Position numbers and translations under genes: made by a program. Source: Stenotrophomonas lacuserhaii (GTDB lineage: Bacteria > Pseudomonadota > Gammaproteobacteria > Xanthomonadales > Xanthomonadaceae). From it: a stretch of DNA of 64,000 nt. Positions 53,213 through 62,832 of the stretch are shown piece by piece. The number at the start of each line of letters is the position of its first letter. Position 1 is the first letter of the stretch. Under the pieces are notes generated by a model. That model was not told where the DNA came from and made no database searches. It worked only from the letters and a program-made list of their open reading frames with translations. Location: NCBI RefSeq assembly GCF_014836545.1, contig NZ_JACSQS010000012.1, positions 1 to 64,000 of the forward strand, written 5' to 3'.

Positions 53213-53265
53213 GCCCGCCCCGCTAACGCCGACCCAGGGTCGGCGAGCGCAGCGGGCCGTGCAGA
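53213..53265 (+). repeat. 53-bp direct repeat, right copy
   Basis: Matches 49156-49208 at 52 of 53 positions. It ends two bases before the mutS stop codon on the opposite strand. Confidence 0.9.
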
Positions 53266-53266
53266 A

Positions 53267-55870
53267 TCAGACCAGCGCTTTCAACCGATACAGTGCTTCC
53301 AACGCCTGCCGCGGCGTCAGTTCGTCCGGGTCCACTGCCGCCAAGGCATCGAGCGCGGCGGTGTTGTGGGCGGCAAACAATCCGAACTGCTGCGGCGCAT
53401 CCAGCGCCTGCGGCGCAACGGCCGCCGACTGGGTTTCACCCCCGCGCTGTTCCAGTTCGGCCAGCCGACGTCGTGCCTGCGCCACCGTCGCGCGCGGCAG
53501 CCCGGCCAGCGCGGCTACCTGCAGGCCGAAGCTGCGGTTGGCCGGGCCATCCTTCACTGCATGCATGAACACCAGCCGCTCGCCGCCGTTCTGGTCGGTG
53601 TGTTCCACCGCGTCCAGATGCACGTTGGCGATCCCGCTGCGGTCACCTTCGTGCTGTTCGCCGGCCAGTGCGGTCAGCTCGAAATAGTGCGTGGCAAACA
53701 AGGTGTAACACCGGTTCTGCCATGCCAGATGACGCGCCACCGCGTCGGCCAGCGCCAGGCCATCGTAGGTTGACGTACCACGACCGATCTCATCCATCAG
53801 TACCAGCGAATGCGCAGTGGCGTGGTGCAGGATGTAGCTGGTCTCGGCCATCTCCACCATGAAGGTCGACTGCCCGCGCGCCAGGTCGTCGCCGGCGCCG
53901 ATGCGGGTCAGGATGCGGTCGATCGGGCCGATCACCGCCCGGCTGGCGGGCACGAAGCTGCCGATATGCGCCAGCAGCACGATCAGTGCGTTCTGCCGCA
54001 TGTACGTGGACTTACCGCCCATGTTCGGGCCGGTGATCACCAGCATGCGGCGGTCGGGGTGCAGGTCCAGGTCGTTGGGTTCGAACGGCTGGTCGCGCAC
54101 CGCTTCCACCACGGGGTGGCGCCCGCGTTCGATCTTCAGGCAGGGCGCGGTGTCCAGCTCCGGCCGAGCCCAGTCCAGCGCTTGCGCGCGTTCGGCGAAA
54201 CCGGCCAGCACATCCAGTTCGCTCAGCGCGCCGGCGCACTGCTTCAGCGGCTCCAGGCAGTCGCCCAGCGTGTCCAGCAGCTGCTCGTAAAGCTGCTTCT
54301 CGCGCGACAGTGAACGGTCGCGCGCGGACAGCACCTTGTCTTCGAAACTCTTCAGTTCTTCGGTGATGTAGCGTTCGGCATTGGTCAGCGTCTGGCGGCG
54401 GGTGTAGTGCACCGGGGCGCGGTCGGACTGGCCCTTGCTGATTTCGATGTAATAGCCGTGGACGCGGTTGTAGCCGACCTTCAGCGTGGCGATGCCGCTG
54501 CTTTCGCGTTCGCGCTGTTCCAGGTCGATCAGGAACTGGTCGGCGTGCGTGGAAAGCCGGCGCAGTTCATCCAGTTCTTCATCGAAGCCATCCGCCAGCA
54601 CGCCACCGTCGCTGAGTTTGAGCGGTGGCATGTCGGCGATGGCGCTGGCCAGCAGGCGCGCGCAGTCGTCGTGCTCGCCGAGCAGCTGATGCAACGCCTG
54701 CAGGCGCGGCGAATCCAGCGGGGCGAGCACCTCGCGCACCGCCGGCAGCAGGCCCAGGCCATCGCGCAGTGTGGAAAAATCGCGTGGGCGCGCCGAACGC
54801 AGCGCCACGCGGGTCAGGATGCGTTCCAGGTCGCCCAGGCGCCGGAACTGTTCACGGATATCCGCATCCGCGCCGCGGTCGATCAGGGTTTCCACGGCAT
54901 GGTGGCGCTGTACCAGTACCTCGCGCAGGCGCAGCGGCCGGTGCAGCCAGCGCCGCAGCAGGCGTCCGCCCATCGGGGTGACGGTGCTGTCCAGCACGCC
55001 GAGCAGCGTGTTGCGGGTATCCCCATCGACGCGGGTATCCAGCTCCAGGTGGCGGCGCGTGGCGGCATTCATCGCGATCGCTTCGCCCGCGTTTTCCATC
55101 GCGATGGAGGTCAGGTGCGGCAGGCGCTGCTTCTGGGTTTCTTCGACGTAGCCCAGCAGCGCCCCGGCGGCACCGGTGGCACGTGGTTTGTCATCGATGC
55201 CGAATCCACTGAGGTCATGCAGCTTGAAGAACGCCAGCAGCTGGCGGCGGCCACTGTCGGCGTCGAACAGCCACGGCGCACGCAGCCGCACGCCCTTGCG
55301 CTGGCGCAGGAATTCGGGCCAGTTCTCTTCGTCGGGGACCAGCAGTTCGGCCGGTTCCAACCGTGCGAGCTCGGCTTCCAGCGCGTCGTCGGTGTCGACT
55401 TCGTTGACCAGGAAGCGCCCGCCGGCCAGGTCTGCCCACGCCAGCCCGTAGCCGGACCTGCTGCGCGACAGCGCCATCAGCAGGGTGTCGCGGCGCTCGT
55501 CCAGCAAGGCTTCGTCGGTGACGGTGCCGGGGGTGACGATGCGCACCACCTTGCGTTCCACCAGGCCCTTGGCCAGGGCGGGGTCGCCGATCTGTTCGCA
55601 GATTGCCACCGATTCGCCCAAGGCCACCAGCCGGGCCAGGTAGCCTTCATAGGCATGCACCGGCACGCCGGCCATCGGGATCGGGGCGCCCCCCGAGCTG
55701 CCACGCTGGGTCAGGGTGATGTCCAGCAGCCGCGCGGCCTTGCGTGCGTCGTCGTAGAACAGCTCGTAGAAATCGCCCATGCGGAAGAACAGCAGCAGGT
55801 CCGGGAACTCGGACTTGGCGGCGAAGAACTGCTTCATGAGCGGGGTGTGTTCGGGCTGTTTCTGGGTCAC
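53267..55870 (-). CDS. mutS: DNA mismatch repair protein MutS
   Basis: An 867-residue mismatch sensor. The mismatch-binding N-terminus has [15 protein letters not shown] (Phe-x-Glu wedge in the FYELF motif). The ATPase domain carries [14 protein letters not shown] (Walker A), [20 protein letters not shown] (Walker B) and [11 protein letters not shown]. The start is GTG at 55870 ([14 protein letters not shown]); the open frame upstream is a chance extension. Next possible start is the ATG of MKQFF. Slightly longer than the E. coli protein (853). Confidence 0.97.
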   Translation of the reverse strand: MTQKQPEHTPLMKQFFAAKSEFPDLLLFFRMGDFYELFYDDARKAARLLDITLTQRGSSGGAPIPMAGVPVHAYEGYLARLVALGESVAICEQIGDPALAKGLVERKVVRIVTPGTVTDEALLDERRDTLLMALSRSRSGYGLAWADLAGGRFLVNEVDTDDALEAELARLEPAELLVPDEENWPEFLRQRKGVRLRAPWLFDADSGRRQLLAFFKLHDLSGFGIDDKPRATGAAGALLGYVEETQKQRLPHLTSIAMENAGEAIAMNAATRRHLELDTRVDGDTRNTLLGVLDSTVTPMGGRLLRRWLHRPLRLREVLVQRHHAVETLIDRGADADIREQFRRLGDLERILTRVALRSARPRDFSTLRDGLGLLPAVREVLAPLDSPRLQALHQLLGEHDDCARLLASAIADMPPLKLSDGGVLADGFDEELDELRRLSTHADQFLIDLEQRERESSGIATLKVGYNRVHGYYIEISKGQSDRAPVHYTRRQTLTNAERYITEELKSFEDKVLSARDRSLSREKQLYEQLLDTLGDCLEPLKQCAGALSELDVLAGFAERAQALDWARPELDTAPCLKIERGRHPVVEAVRDQPFEPNDLDLHPDRRMLVITGPNMGGKSTYMRQNALIVLLAHIGSFVPASRAVIGPIDRILTRIGAGDDLARGQSTFMVEMAETSYILHHATAHSLVLMDEIGRGTSTYDGLALADAVARHLAWQNRCYTLFATHYFELTALAGEQHEGDRSGIANVHLDAVEHTDQNGGERLVFMHAVKDGPANRSFGLQVAALAGLPRATVAQARRRLAELEQRGGETQSAAVAPQALDAPQQFGLFAAHNTAALDALAAVDPDELTPRQALEALYRLKALV

Positions 55871-56103
55871 GCGGGGTCCATCTTGAGGCGGGTGCGGGCA
55901 CGGGGCGGCCGCGGATGGACCATTGTAGGGGAGGCGGCCAACGTCCGGGATGCCGCTACCCGTGTGGTGGCGTAGCAGGGATGGCCTGTGCACGCGTGTT
56001 CTTCGGCTCGCCCGGCAAAGCGCGGCACTAGCATGCCCGGACAGGCGCCGCAGGCGCTCTGGAACCGAGTGGTCACCTACAGGCATCGCCGGGCAAGCGG
56101 TCG

Positions 56104-57066
56104 TCAGCCCTCCGCCACCGGCCCGGCCAGCATCGCCGCCCGACGCGCGCGATAGACCTCCGGCGTCTGCGGTTTGATGAACAACGCCGTCAGCTCGGGA
56201 TACTCGCGCTTCACCACCTGCTCGATGCGGGTGATGCATTCCTCGATCTGCGGCGTGGTGCGGTCGTCTTCGAACTCCGCACTGAGCATCGCAACCACCT
56301 GGTTGGGTCCCATCTGCATGGTGCTCAGGCCGTTGGCACGGCGCACGTCCGGATCGGCGCTGGCTACTGCCAGGATGCGTTCGGCCACGTGCGGGTGTGC
56401 GGCCTCGCCAACGAGAAGGCCCTTGGTTTCGCGGGCCAGCAGGAAGGCGGTGGCAGCCAGCACGGCGGCAATGCACAGCGACGCCACGCCATCCAGCACC
56501 GGCATGTCCAGCAACTGTGCAGCGAGCAGGCCGACCATCGCAAAGCCCAGCCCGAGCAGCGCCGCGCTGTCTTCCAGCAGCACGGTGAAAGTGGTGGGGT
56601 CCTTGCTGCGTCGGAACGCTTCGAAGTAGCCCATGTGGCCCTTGGTAGCGCGGAATTCGCGCAGCGCGATCCACCACGAAGTGCCTTCGAACACCATCGA
56701 AACACCGAGCACGATGTAACTCACCAGGTGGTTGGTGGCCGGCTCCGGGTGCAGGATGTGCTGCACACCCTGGTAGCCGGACACGATGGCACCGGCGGCG
56801 AACACCAGCAGGGCGACGATGAAGCTCCAGAAGTACAGCTCGCGGCCATGGCCGAACGGATGCGTTGCATCGGGTTTGCGTTCGGCGCGGTGCAGGCCGT
56901 ACAGCAACAACAGCTCGTTGATGGTGTCGACCAGCGAATGCACGCCTTCGCTGACCATGGCCGAGCTGCCGGACAGGCCGGCGGCGATGAACTTGGCGAT
57001 GGCGATGGCGAGGTTGCCGGCGAGTGCGGCGTAGACGACGAGACGGGAACCGGACGGCTTGGCCAT
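56104..57066 (-). CDS. Cation diffusion facilitator transporter
   Basis: A 320-residue CDF/ZnT-like metal exporter with six helices and a C-terminal cytoplasmic domain. Metal-site motifs are [10 protein letters not shown] in helix II and [10 protein letters not shown] in helix V, with the [12 protein letters not shown] loop. This set resembles the Fe/Zn subgroup with H-D and E-D pairs in place of the usual HxxxD pairs, so the ion cannot be assigned. The 233-base gap to mutS holds no gene. Confidence 0.9.
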   Translation of the reverse strand: MAKPSGSRLVVYAALAGNLAIAIAKFIAAGLSGSSAMVSEGVHSLVDTINELLLLYGLHRAERKPDATHPFGHGRELYFWSFIVALLVFAAGAIVSGYQGVQHILHPEPATNHLVSYIVLGVSMVFEGTSWWIALREFRATKGHMGYFEAFRRSKDPTTFTVLLEDSAALLGLGFAMVGLLAAQLLDMPVLDGVASLCIAAVLAATAFLLARETKGLLVGEAAHPHVAERILAVASADPDVRRANGLSTMQMGPNQVVAMLSAEFEDDRTTPQIEECITRIEQVVKREYPELTALFIKPQTPEVYRARRAAMLAGPVAEG

Positions 57067-57197
57067 GGCAGGGCAGACGGGTAGGGGGCTGTATCATCGG
57101 CAAACGGCCGTGCCGGCTGCGTGCAGGGCGCGGCGGGCCGTCCCGCGGCAGGAGTGGCATGGCATCATCACGGCCTTGTCCTGCCGTGTGATCGTCC

Positions 57198-57824
57198 ATG
57201 AGAGTCGCCCTGCTATGCCTTGCCTTGTTGTTTGCGCCGCTGCTGCCGGCGCAGGCCGCGCCGCCCCAGCCACAGAACGGGGACCTGCTGTTCGTCACCG
57301 CCGCCACCACCGGCCTGAGCGGTGCGATCAATGATGCCACCGGCAAGCCAGGTACCCTGAGCTACGACCACGTCGCACTGATCGCACGCCAATCCGGCGG
57401 CGCGGTCGTGCTGCATGCCGATGACAAGGGATCGCGTGAGCAGACGCTGGACAGCTTCCTTGATGATGCCCGTGGCAAGCACCGCCACGTGGTGCTGTAC
57501 CGCCTGAAGGGCGAACAGCGTGCGGCCATCCCGGCGGCCATCGCCAAGGCGCGCACCCTGTTGGGCAAGCCCTACAACGACACCTACGTGCAGGATGAGG
57601 ACAGCTACTACTGCTCGGATTTCATCGAACGTGCGTTCCGTGCACAGCAGGTATTCGCCACCCAGCCGATGAACTTCAAGAACCTGCAGACGGGAGAAGT
57701 CTCGCCGTACTGGGTGGAGTTCTACCGCAGCCGCGGCATGGACGTGCCACAGGGGGCGCCGGGCACCAACCCGAACGACATGTCCGCTGCGCCGGTGCTT
57801 GAGCGCATCGGGGAGCTGGAATGA
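57198..57824 (+). CDS. Exported YiiX-like permuted papain-fold hydrolase
   Basis: A 208-residue protein with a signal peptide ([16 protein letters not shown]). The permuted NlpC/P60 fold has NGDLLFV, catalytic His58 in YDHVALI and Cys139 in YYCSDFIE. YiiX/YebB-type enzymes are thought to cut amide or ester bonds in lipids or peptides. It overlaps the next gene by four bases (ATGA), so it is coupled to an exported esterase. Confidence 0.87.
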   Translation: MRVALLCLALLFAPLLPAQAAPPQPQNGDLLFVTAATTGLSGAINDATGKPGTLSYDHVALIARQSGGAVVLHADDKGSREQTLDSFLDDARGKHRHVVLYRLKGEQRAAIPAAIAKARTLLGKPYNDTYVQDEDSYYCSDFIERAFRAQQVFATQPMNFKNLQTGEVSPYWVEFYRSRGMDVPQGAPGTNPNDMSAAPVLERIGELE

Positions 57825-58723
57825 TGCGCCTTCTGGTATCGACTTTGTTCGCCGTGCTGCTGGTGGGCGGTGCAAGCGCGGGTGAGCGCGCCCCTGCACA
57901 GCGCGGACACGGCCAACCGTACGAAATCATCGGAAGCCAGGTATGGGACGTGCCGGATCCCGCCTCCGGACGCGATTACCAGGTGTTCGTGCAGCTGCCT
58001 GCTTCGTATGAGAAGGAGCCTGCGCGCCGCTACCCGGTGCTGTATGTCACCGATGCCGACTATGCCTTCCCGGTACTACGCCAGGTCGGCCGCCGGCTGG
58101 GCAGTTCGGTGCAGGAGTTCATCCTGGTCGGGGTGTCCTACGCCGTGGGCGAGGAGGGCATGCCGAGCCGCCGCCGCGACTACACGCCGACCGTCAACGG
58201 CGCAGAGGGTGCGCCGGCCGAGGCGGTGCATGGCGGCGGGGCGGCTCACGCCGCTTACCTGCGCGACCAGGTGCTGCCGTTCGTGGCCAGTCGCTTTCGC
58301 ACCGATGAGACGCAGCGCCTGTTCCTGGGCCATTCCTATGGTGCACTGCTGGGCACGCAGATCCTGCTGAGCGAGCCGTCGCTGTTTGCCGGGTATGTGC
58401 TGGGCAGCCCGTCGTACTGGTTCGACCAGCACGTGATGGAGCGCATGGAGCAGGCGTCTGCGGCAACCCTGAAGGACATGCCGGCGAAGGTGTATTTCTA
58501 CATCGGCGAGTACGAGGCGAAGCGGGTCGGCGATCCGCGTTACCTGCAGGACGATGACATGGTGGAGGATGCGCGCCGCATGGAGCGCACGCTGCGCAGC
58601 CGTGGCTATCCCTCGCTGGTGATGCGGCTGGATGTGTTGAACGACGAGGACCACCTGAGCATCGCACCACGTGGTTTCACGCTGGGCCTGCGCTATCTGC
58701 TGCCGGGCAAGTCCGCACCGTAG
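57821..58723 (+). CDS. Exported esterase (Fes/EstD-type alpha/beta hydrolase)
   Basis: A 300-residue protein with a signal peptide (LLVSTLFAVLLVGGASA). The fold matches the PF00756 esterase family: YPVLYVTDADYAFPVL, nucleophile in FLGHSYGALLG, catalytic His in NDEDHLSIAP. Relatives hydrolyse siderophore esters or small acyl esters. It is translationally coupled to the YiiX-like gene. The stop codon TAG is part of a palindromic repeat. Confidence 0.88.
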   Translation: MMRLLVSTLFAVLLVGGASAGERAPAQRGHGQPYEIIGSQVWDVPDPASGRDYQVFVQLPASYEKEPARRYPVLYVTDADYAFPVLRQVGRRLGSSVQEFILVGVSYAVGEEGMPSRRRDYTPTVNGAEGAPAEAVHGGGAAHAAYLRDQVLPFVASRFRTDETQRLFLGHSYGALLGTQILLSEPSLFAGYVLGSPSYWFDQHVMERMEQASAATLKDMPAKVYFYIGEYEAKRVGDPRYLQDDDMVEDARRMERTLRSRGYPSLVMRLDVLNDEDHLSIAPRGFTLGLRYLLPGKSAP

Positions 58724-58790
58724 TGGCGACCTTGGTCGCCACCTGAAGCATCCCCGTAGTGGCGACCTCGGTCGCCACCTGAGGCATCCG
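58720..58790. repeat. Two tandem REP units (GTAGTGGCGACC type)
   Basis: GTAGTGGCGACCTTGGTCGCCACC (58720) and GTAGTGGCGACCTCGGTCGCCACC (58756) are 36 bases apart, each with the CTGA-GCATCC tail. The TAG in the first unit ends the esterase gene. Confidence 0.85.
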
Positions 58791-58851
58791 CCGAGCATGG
58801 CTCTGCGTACCACGGCCAGCGCAGAGCCGCCGCGCAGGGCCCCATCACCCG

Positions 58852-59244
58852 TCACGCGGGCTGCAGGTGGATCTGCGGGTGGCTGGCGAAGATGTCCAGC
58901 ACGATGTCGAAGTAGGTCTGGCCGTGGCCTTGCTGCAGGGCGAGCAGCTGTGCCTGCAGGGACGCGCTGTTGAAACGCCCTGGCTGGTCAAGCTTGTGCT
59001 GAAGCCAGGCTGTGGTGGCTGCCACGCCGAGCGCGGCGCGGCTGGTTTCCATGTCTTGCCAGACCACCGTCACTGCCTTGTGGCCTTGCAGTGCGCCATA
59101 GCCGCCATAAAGCAGGTCATCCAGTGCGTCCAGGCTGTTGCCGAGCGCCCAGTCCTCGTCTGCCATGAACACGCGGTTGAGCTCGCCGTAGAGCGAGGGA
59201 ATATCGAGAATAACGCTGCCGTGGAGCGTGAATTCGATGCTCAT
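58852..59244 (-). CDS. Barstar-like ribonuclease inhibitor family protein
   Basis: A 130-residue protein of the barstar fold: LHGSVILDIPSLYGELNRVF, GNSLDALDDLLYGGYGAL and KAVTVVWQDMETSR align with the barnase-binding helix and loop. Barstar inhibits an extracellular RNase; no barnase-like gene is visible nearby. It is divergent from the hybrid kinase. It may be an orphan immunity protein or have a cytoplasmic RNase partner elsewhere. Confidence 0.85.
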   Translation of the reverse strand: MSIEFTLHGSVILDIPSLYGELNRVFMADEDWALGNSLDALDDLLYGGYGALQGHKAVTVVWQDMETSRAALGVAATTAWLQHKLDQPGRFNSASLQAQLLALQQGHGQTYFDIVLDIFASHPQIHLQPA

Positions 59245-59298
59245 GCAACGCCCCGCGAGGGAGCGCGTTGACACTGTTGCCGCCACTTCTGCATTAGA

Positions 59299-62250
59299 TT
59301 GCCCGCTTTCCTGGTCCTGGCGTGCGCAGTCTTGTCGACTTCCCCCTACCTGGGCAAGGCCCAACGCGGATTCCCCTTCACTGTCGGGGATGCAGCCGAT
59401 CGCGTGCGCGGGCATGACTGGCAGGCTACTTCGCTTGGCCATCCGGATGGCTGGCCACTCGCACTGCGGCATGCCACCAGCCTGATGCTGGCCAGTCCGG
59501 AAAGCATGTACCTGGTGTGGGGCGATGAGTTGGTGTTCCTGTTCAACGATGCCTACAGCCCGATCCTCGGCCCGCGGCTGGAACAGGCGATGGGCGCGCC
59601 GCTGCGTACGCTGTGGGCCGATGCGTGGGACGCAGTGAGGGGACCCATTGAACAGGCCCTGGCAGGAAAATCATCGCGCTTTGACAACATGCCGGTGCAG
59701 ATGAACCGCCATGGAGCGGTGGAAGACACCTGGTGGACGTTCTCGTTCTCGCCGATCCTGCTTGAGGACGGCCGTATAGGTGGGGTGTTCTGCGTGACCC
59801 GCGAAGTCACCCAGGCCATCGTGGCGCAGCAGCGGCTGGCCCATGAGAACGAGCGGCTGATCGCCCTGTTCGAGAAATCACCGATGTTCATGGCCTTCCT
59901 GAGTGGGCCGGAGCACCGGGTGGAGCTGGCCAATCCGCGATACGCTGAGATGGTGGGGAATCGGCCGGTGATCGGCCAGCGGCTGGCCGACGCGATCCCG
60001 GAAGTGATCGACCAGGGCTACCTGCCGCTGCTGGACCAGGTGTACCGCAGCGGGGAGACATACATCGGTACGGAGGTGACCTATGACCCGCTCGCTGCCG
60101 ATGGCAGCACGGCCGAGCCGCGCAAGCTGGACATCGTCTTCCAGCCGGTCAAGGACGAGGCGGGCCAGTCGATCGGCGTGTTCGTGCAGGGCCTGGATGT
60201 CACCTCGCAGGTGGCGTTGCAGCGCAGGCTCAGGCGCAGCGAGGCGCGGCACCGGCAGATCATGGACAGTGCGATGGACTACGCCATCTTCGCCATGGAC
60301 CTGGAAGGGCGCATTACGCTGTGGAACGAAGGTGCACGGCATACGCTTGGCTGGACCGAAGCGGAGATGCTGGGGCAGACCCCCGAGCGTTTCTACCTGG
60401 AGAAGGATCGCCGGGCAGGCCGGTTCCAGCACGGGATGAAGGTGGCGCTGGCCGAAGGCGGGCTGTCCGGCGAGCGCCCCTTGCTGCGCAAGACCGGCGA
60501 AACCTTCTGGGCGCAGGGCGCACTGACTCTGCTGCGCGACGAGGAGGGCACCGCGATCGGCTTCGTCATCGTGCTGCGCGACCGCACCCTGGAGCGGGCT
60601 GCGATCGATGCCCTTGCCGCCAGCGAGCGGCGGCTTGGCGCGCTGGTCGCTGCCTCATCGCAGGTACTGTATGCGCTGTCGGCGGACTGGCGCGAGCGCC
60701 GACAGATCCTGCGCCAGGGCGATACCGCGCAATTGTTGCCGCCGGACTGGAACTGGCGGGAAGCCTTCGTACATCCTGATGACCGCGCCATGGTGGATGC
60801 CGCCCTTGCCGAGGCGGACCTGCAGAAGAAGCCGTTCGAGATCCAGCACCGCACGCCGCTGCGCAACGGCAGCCATCGCTGGGTGTTGATGCGCGTGGTC
60901 CCCATGTTGGACGCGGACGGGTCGGTCAGCGAATGGTTCGGCACGGCCACGGACATCACCGGGAAACGTGAGGCCGAAGAGCGGCTGCAGCAGCTGACGG
61001 TCACCCTGGAAGAGCGCGTGCGCGAACGTAGTGCCGAGTTGTTGATGACCGAAGAAAAGCTGCGCCAGAGCCAGAAAATGGAAGCGGTCGGCCAGCTCAC
61101 CGGCGGCATCGCGCATGATTTCAACAATCTGCTGACGTCGGTGTCGATGGGACTGGAACTGCTGGAAATGCGGGTCGCCCAGGGACGTATCGACGACCTG
61201 GGCCGCTACGTGGAAATGGCGCGTTCCGGTGCCGACCGCGCCGCGGCGCTGACCCAGAGACTGCTGGCGTTCTCGCGGCGGCAGACTCTCGCCCCCACCG
61301 GTGTGGTGGTGGAGCAGATGGTGCTCGGCATGATGGAGATCATCACGCGCTCGCTGGGGCCGTCGATCGCCATCAGCACCGCTTTCGACGATGGCGGTGC
61401 CGCGGTGCAGGTCGATGGGCCCCAGCTGGAGAATGCGCTGTTGAACCTGTGCATCAATGCACGCGATGCCATGCCTGATGGCGGAACACTGGACATCAGC
61501 AGCGACGCCGTTGAACTGGCCGGTACCGATGCAGCGGCGCTTGAACTTCCGCCTGGCCCCTATGTGCGCTTGTCGGTGCGCGACAGCGGCACGGGCATGG
61601 AAGCGGACGTCGTAGCGAAGGTGTTCGAGCCGTTCTTCACCACCAAGCCGATCGGCCAGGGCACCGGCCTCGGGCTTTCGATGATCTACGGATTCACGCG
61701 GCAGTCCGGTGGTCAGGTCCAAGTGGATTCCCGTCCCATGCAGGGCACCACGATGCATCTCTACCTGCCGCGGATGGCCGAAGGCATGCAGGCGCCGGCG
61801 GACCCAGCAGCGGCGGTGGCCGAGAACGAAGTGCGACGCGGGCCGATGCGCACCGTGCTGCTGGTGGAAGACGAAACCGCGGTGCGCGTACTGGTCAGTG
61901 AGGTGCTGGTGTCGGCAGGCTATCGGGTGATCGAAGCCTCCGAGGGACCGCCTGCCCTGGACGTGTTGCGCTCGGTGGAGCCGATCGATCTTCTGCTGAC
62001 CGACGTCGGGCTGACCGGACCCTTGAATGGCCGGCAGGTCGCCGACGCCGGCCGGCAATGCCGCCCCGGCTTGCCGGTCATGTTCATCACCGGCTACGCG
62101 GCCAGTGCGGCGGTCGGCGCCGGGCACATGGAGGCAGGGATGGAAGTACTGGCCAAGCCGTTTTCCGCGGCCGAGCTGGTGCGTCGCGCGGACGCACTGC
62201 TGTCCCGCAGTGAAGACGCGCCTCGGTCGGCACGGCCCACCGCTGGCTGA
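59299..62250 (+). CDS. PAS-rich hybrid histidine kinase with receiver domain
   Basis: About 983 residues, soluble (no transmembrane helices). Several PAS-like domains (about residues 45-180, 185-310, 315-440, 445-565) precede a HisKA/HATPase core: His606 in GGIAHDFNNLLT, N-box NLCINARDAMPDGG, DSGTGM and GQGTGLGLSM. A C-terminal receiver has Asp902 in LLTDVGLTG and Lys in LAKPFS. The start is uncertain: TTG at 59299 opens the frame, other candidates are TTG 59332 and GTG 59401; no clear ribosome-binding site separates them. No response-regulator gene is adjacent. Confidence 0.88.
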   Translation: MPAFLVLACAVLSTSPYLGKAQRGFPFTVGDAADRVRGHDWQATSLGHPDGWPLALRHATSLMLASPESMYLVWGDELVFLFNDAYSPILGPRLEQAMGAPLRTLWADAWDAVRGPIEQALAGKSSRFDNMPVQMNRHGAVEDTWWTFSFSPILLEDGRIGGVFCVTREVTQAIVAQQRLAHENERLIALFEKSPMFMAFLSGPEHRVELANPRYAEMVGNRPVIGQRLADAIPEVIDQGYLPLLDQVYRSGETYIGTEVTYDPLAADGSTAEPRKLDIVFQPVKDEAGQSIGVFVQGLDVTSQVALQRRLRRSEARHRQIMDSAMDYAIFAMDLEGRITLWNEGARHTLGWTEAEMLGQTPERFYLEKDRRAGRFQHGMKVALAEGGLSGERPLLRKTGETFWAQGALTLLRDEEGTAIGFVIVLRDRTLERAAIDALAASERRLGALVAASSQVLYALSADWRERRQILRQGDTAQLLPPDWNWREAFVHPDDRAMVDAALAEADLQKKPFEIQHRTPLRNGSHRWVLMRVVPMLDADGSVSEWFGTATDITGKREAEERLQQLTVTLEERVRERSAELLMTEEKLRQSQKMEAVGQLTGGIAHDFNNLLTSVSMGLELLEMRVAQGRIDDLGRYVEMARSGADRAAALTQRLLAFSRRQTLAPTGVVVEQMVLGMMEIITRSLGPSIAISTAFDDGGAAVQVDGPQLENALLNLCINARDAMPDGGTLDISSDAVELAGTDAAALELPPGPYVRLSVRDSGTGMEADVVAKVFEPFFTTKPIGQGTGLGLSMIYGFTRQSGGQVQVDSRPMQGTTMHLYLPRMAEGMQAPADPAAAVAENEVRRGPMRTVLLVEDETAVRVLVSEVLVSAGYRVIEASEGPPALDVLRSVEPIDLLLTDVGLTGPLNGRQVADAGRQCRPGLPVMFITGYAASAAVGAGHMEAGMEVLAKPFSAAELVRRADALLSRSEDAPRSARPTAG

Positions 62251-62354
62251 ACAGGGCGACCCGCCTGCACAGTCCCTGCACGGGAATTCACCCGGGTTTG
62301 CCAACGTCCGGGGAAGACTGTCGGCATACACCCGGACCGTGAAGGAGTCCCCCG

Positions 62355-62717
62355 ATGAAGATGTCCATCCCCCTTTTGTGCGCTGGCGCCCTGATGGCCG
62401 CATCCTCGGCGGTGTCCGCGCAGACGTACGGCCCGCGCGATGAAGGCCGCCGCTTCGACGACGGCAGCCGCGTGGTTTGCCGCAACGTGGAAGTACAGCG
62501 CAACAGCAAGGATTCCAACCGCATCGCAGGTACCGCCACCGGCGCGGTGGTGGGTGGCCTGCTCGGCAACCAGATTGGTGGCGGCAACGGCAAGAAGCTG
62601 GCCACCGTCGCTGGCGCCGTGGCCGGCGGCGCAGCAGGCCGCAACATCCAGGGCCGTCACCAGCAGAAGACCGGTGATCGCGTGGTCGAGCGTCGCTGCG
62701 AGCGCGAGTACAGGTAA
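62355..62717 (+). CDS. Glycine-zipper 2TM-domain protein
   Basis: A 120-residue exported protein: signal peptide (PLLCAGALMAASSAVSA), a short soluble part with one Cys, then the glycine zipper GTATGAVVGGLLGNQIGG and ATVAGAVAGGAAGRNIQG. Such proteins (SlyB / 17-kDa antigen relatives) sit in the outer membrane or envelope. There is no lipobox, so it may be periplasmic or peripheral. AAGGAG is nine bases before the ATG. Confidence 0.9.
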   Translation: MKMSIPLLCAGALMAASSAVSAQTYGPRDEGRRFDDGSRVVCRNVEVQRNSKDSNRIAGTATGAVVGGLLGNQIGGGNGKKLATVAGAVAGGAAGRNIQGRHQQKTGDRVVERRCEREYR

Positions 62718-62757
62718 GACCGCTGACAGGCGCACCGCGACTGTCATGGCAGCAACA

Positions 62758-62781
62758 GGAGGGCGGCTTCGGCCGCCCTCC
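62758..62781. terminator. Terminator between convergent genes
   Basis: AGGAGGGCGGC-TTCG-GCCGCCCTCCT: an 11-bp stem with a UUCG-type tetraloop after the glycine-zipper gene; a short T-rich stretch follows. Confidence 0.7.
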
Positions 62782-62832
62782 TGCGTTCTTGGCACGCCCG
62801 ACGACGACGCGGGGCGTACCCGCCTGCCGGCA

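Noticed and set aside
55874-57346. N-terminal extension of mutS
   Set aside because: The frame stays open by chance through the CDF transporter gene; MutS homology starts at the GTG at 55870.
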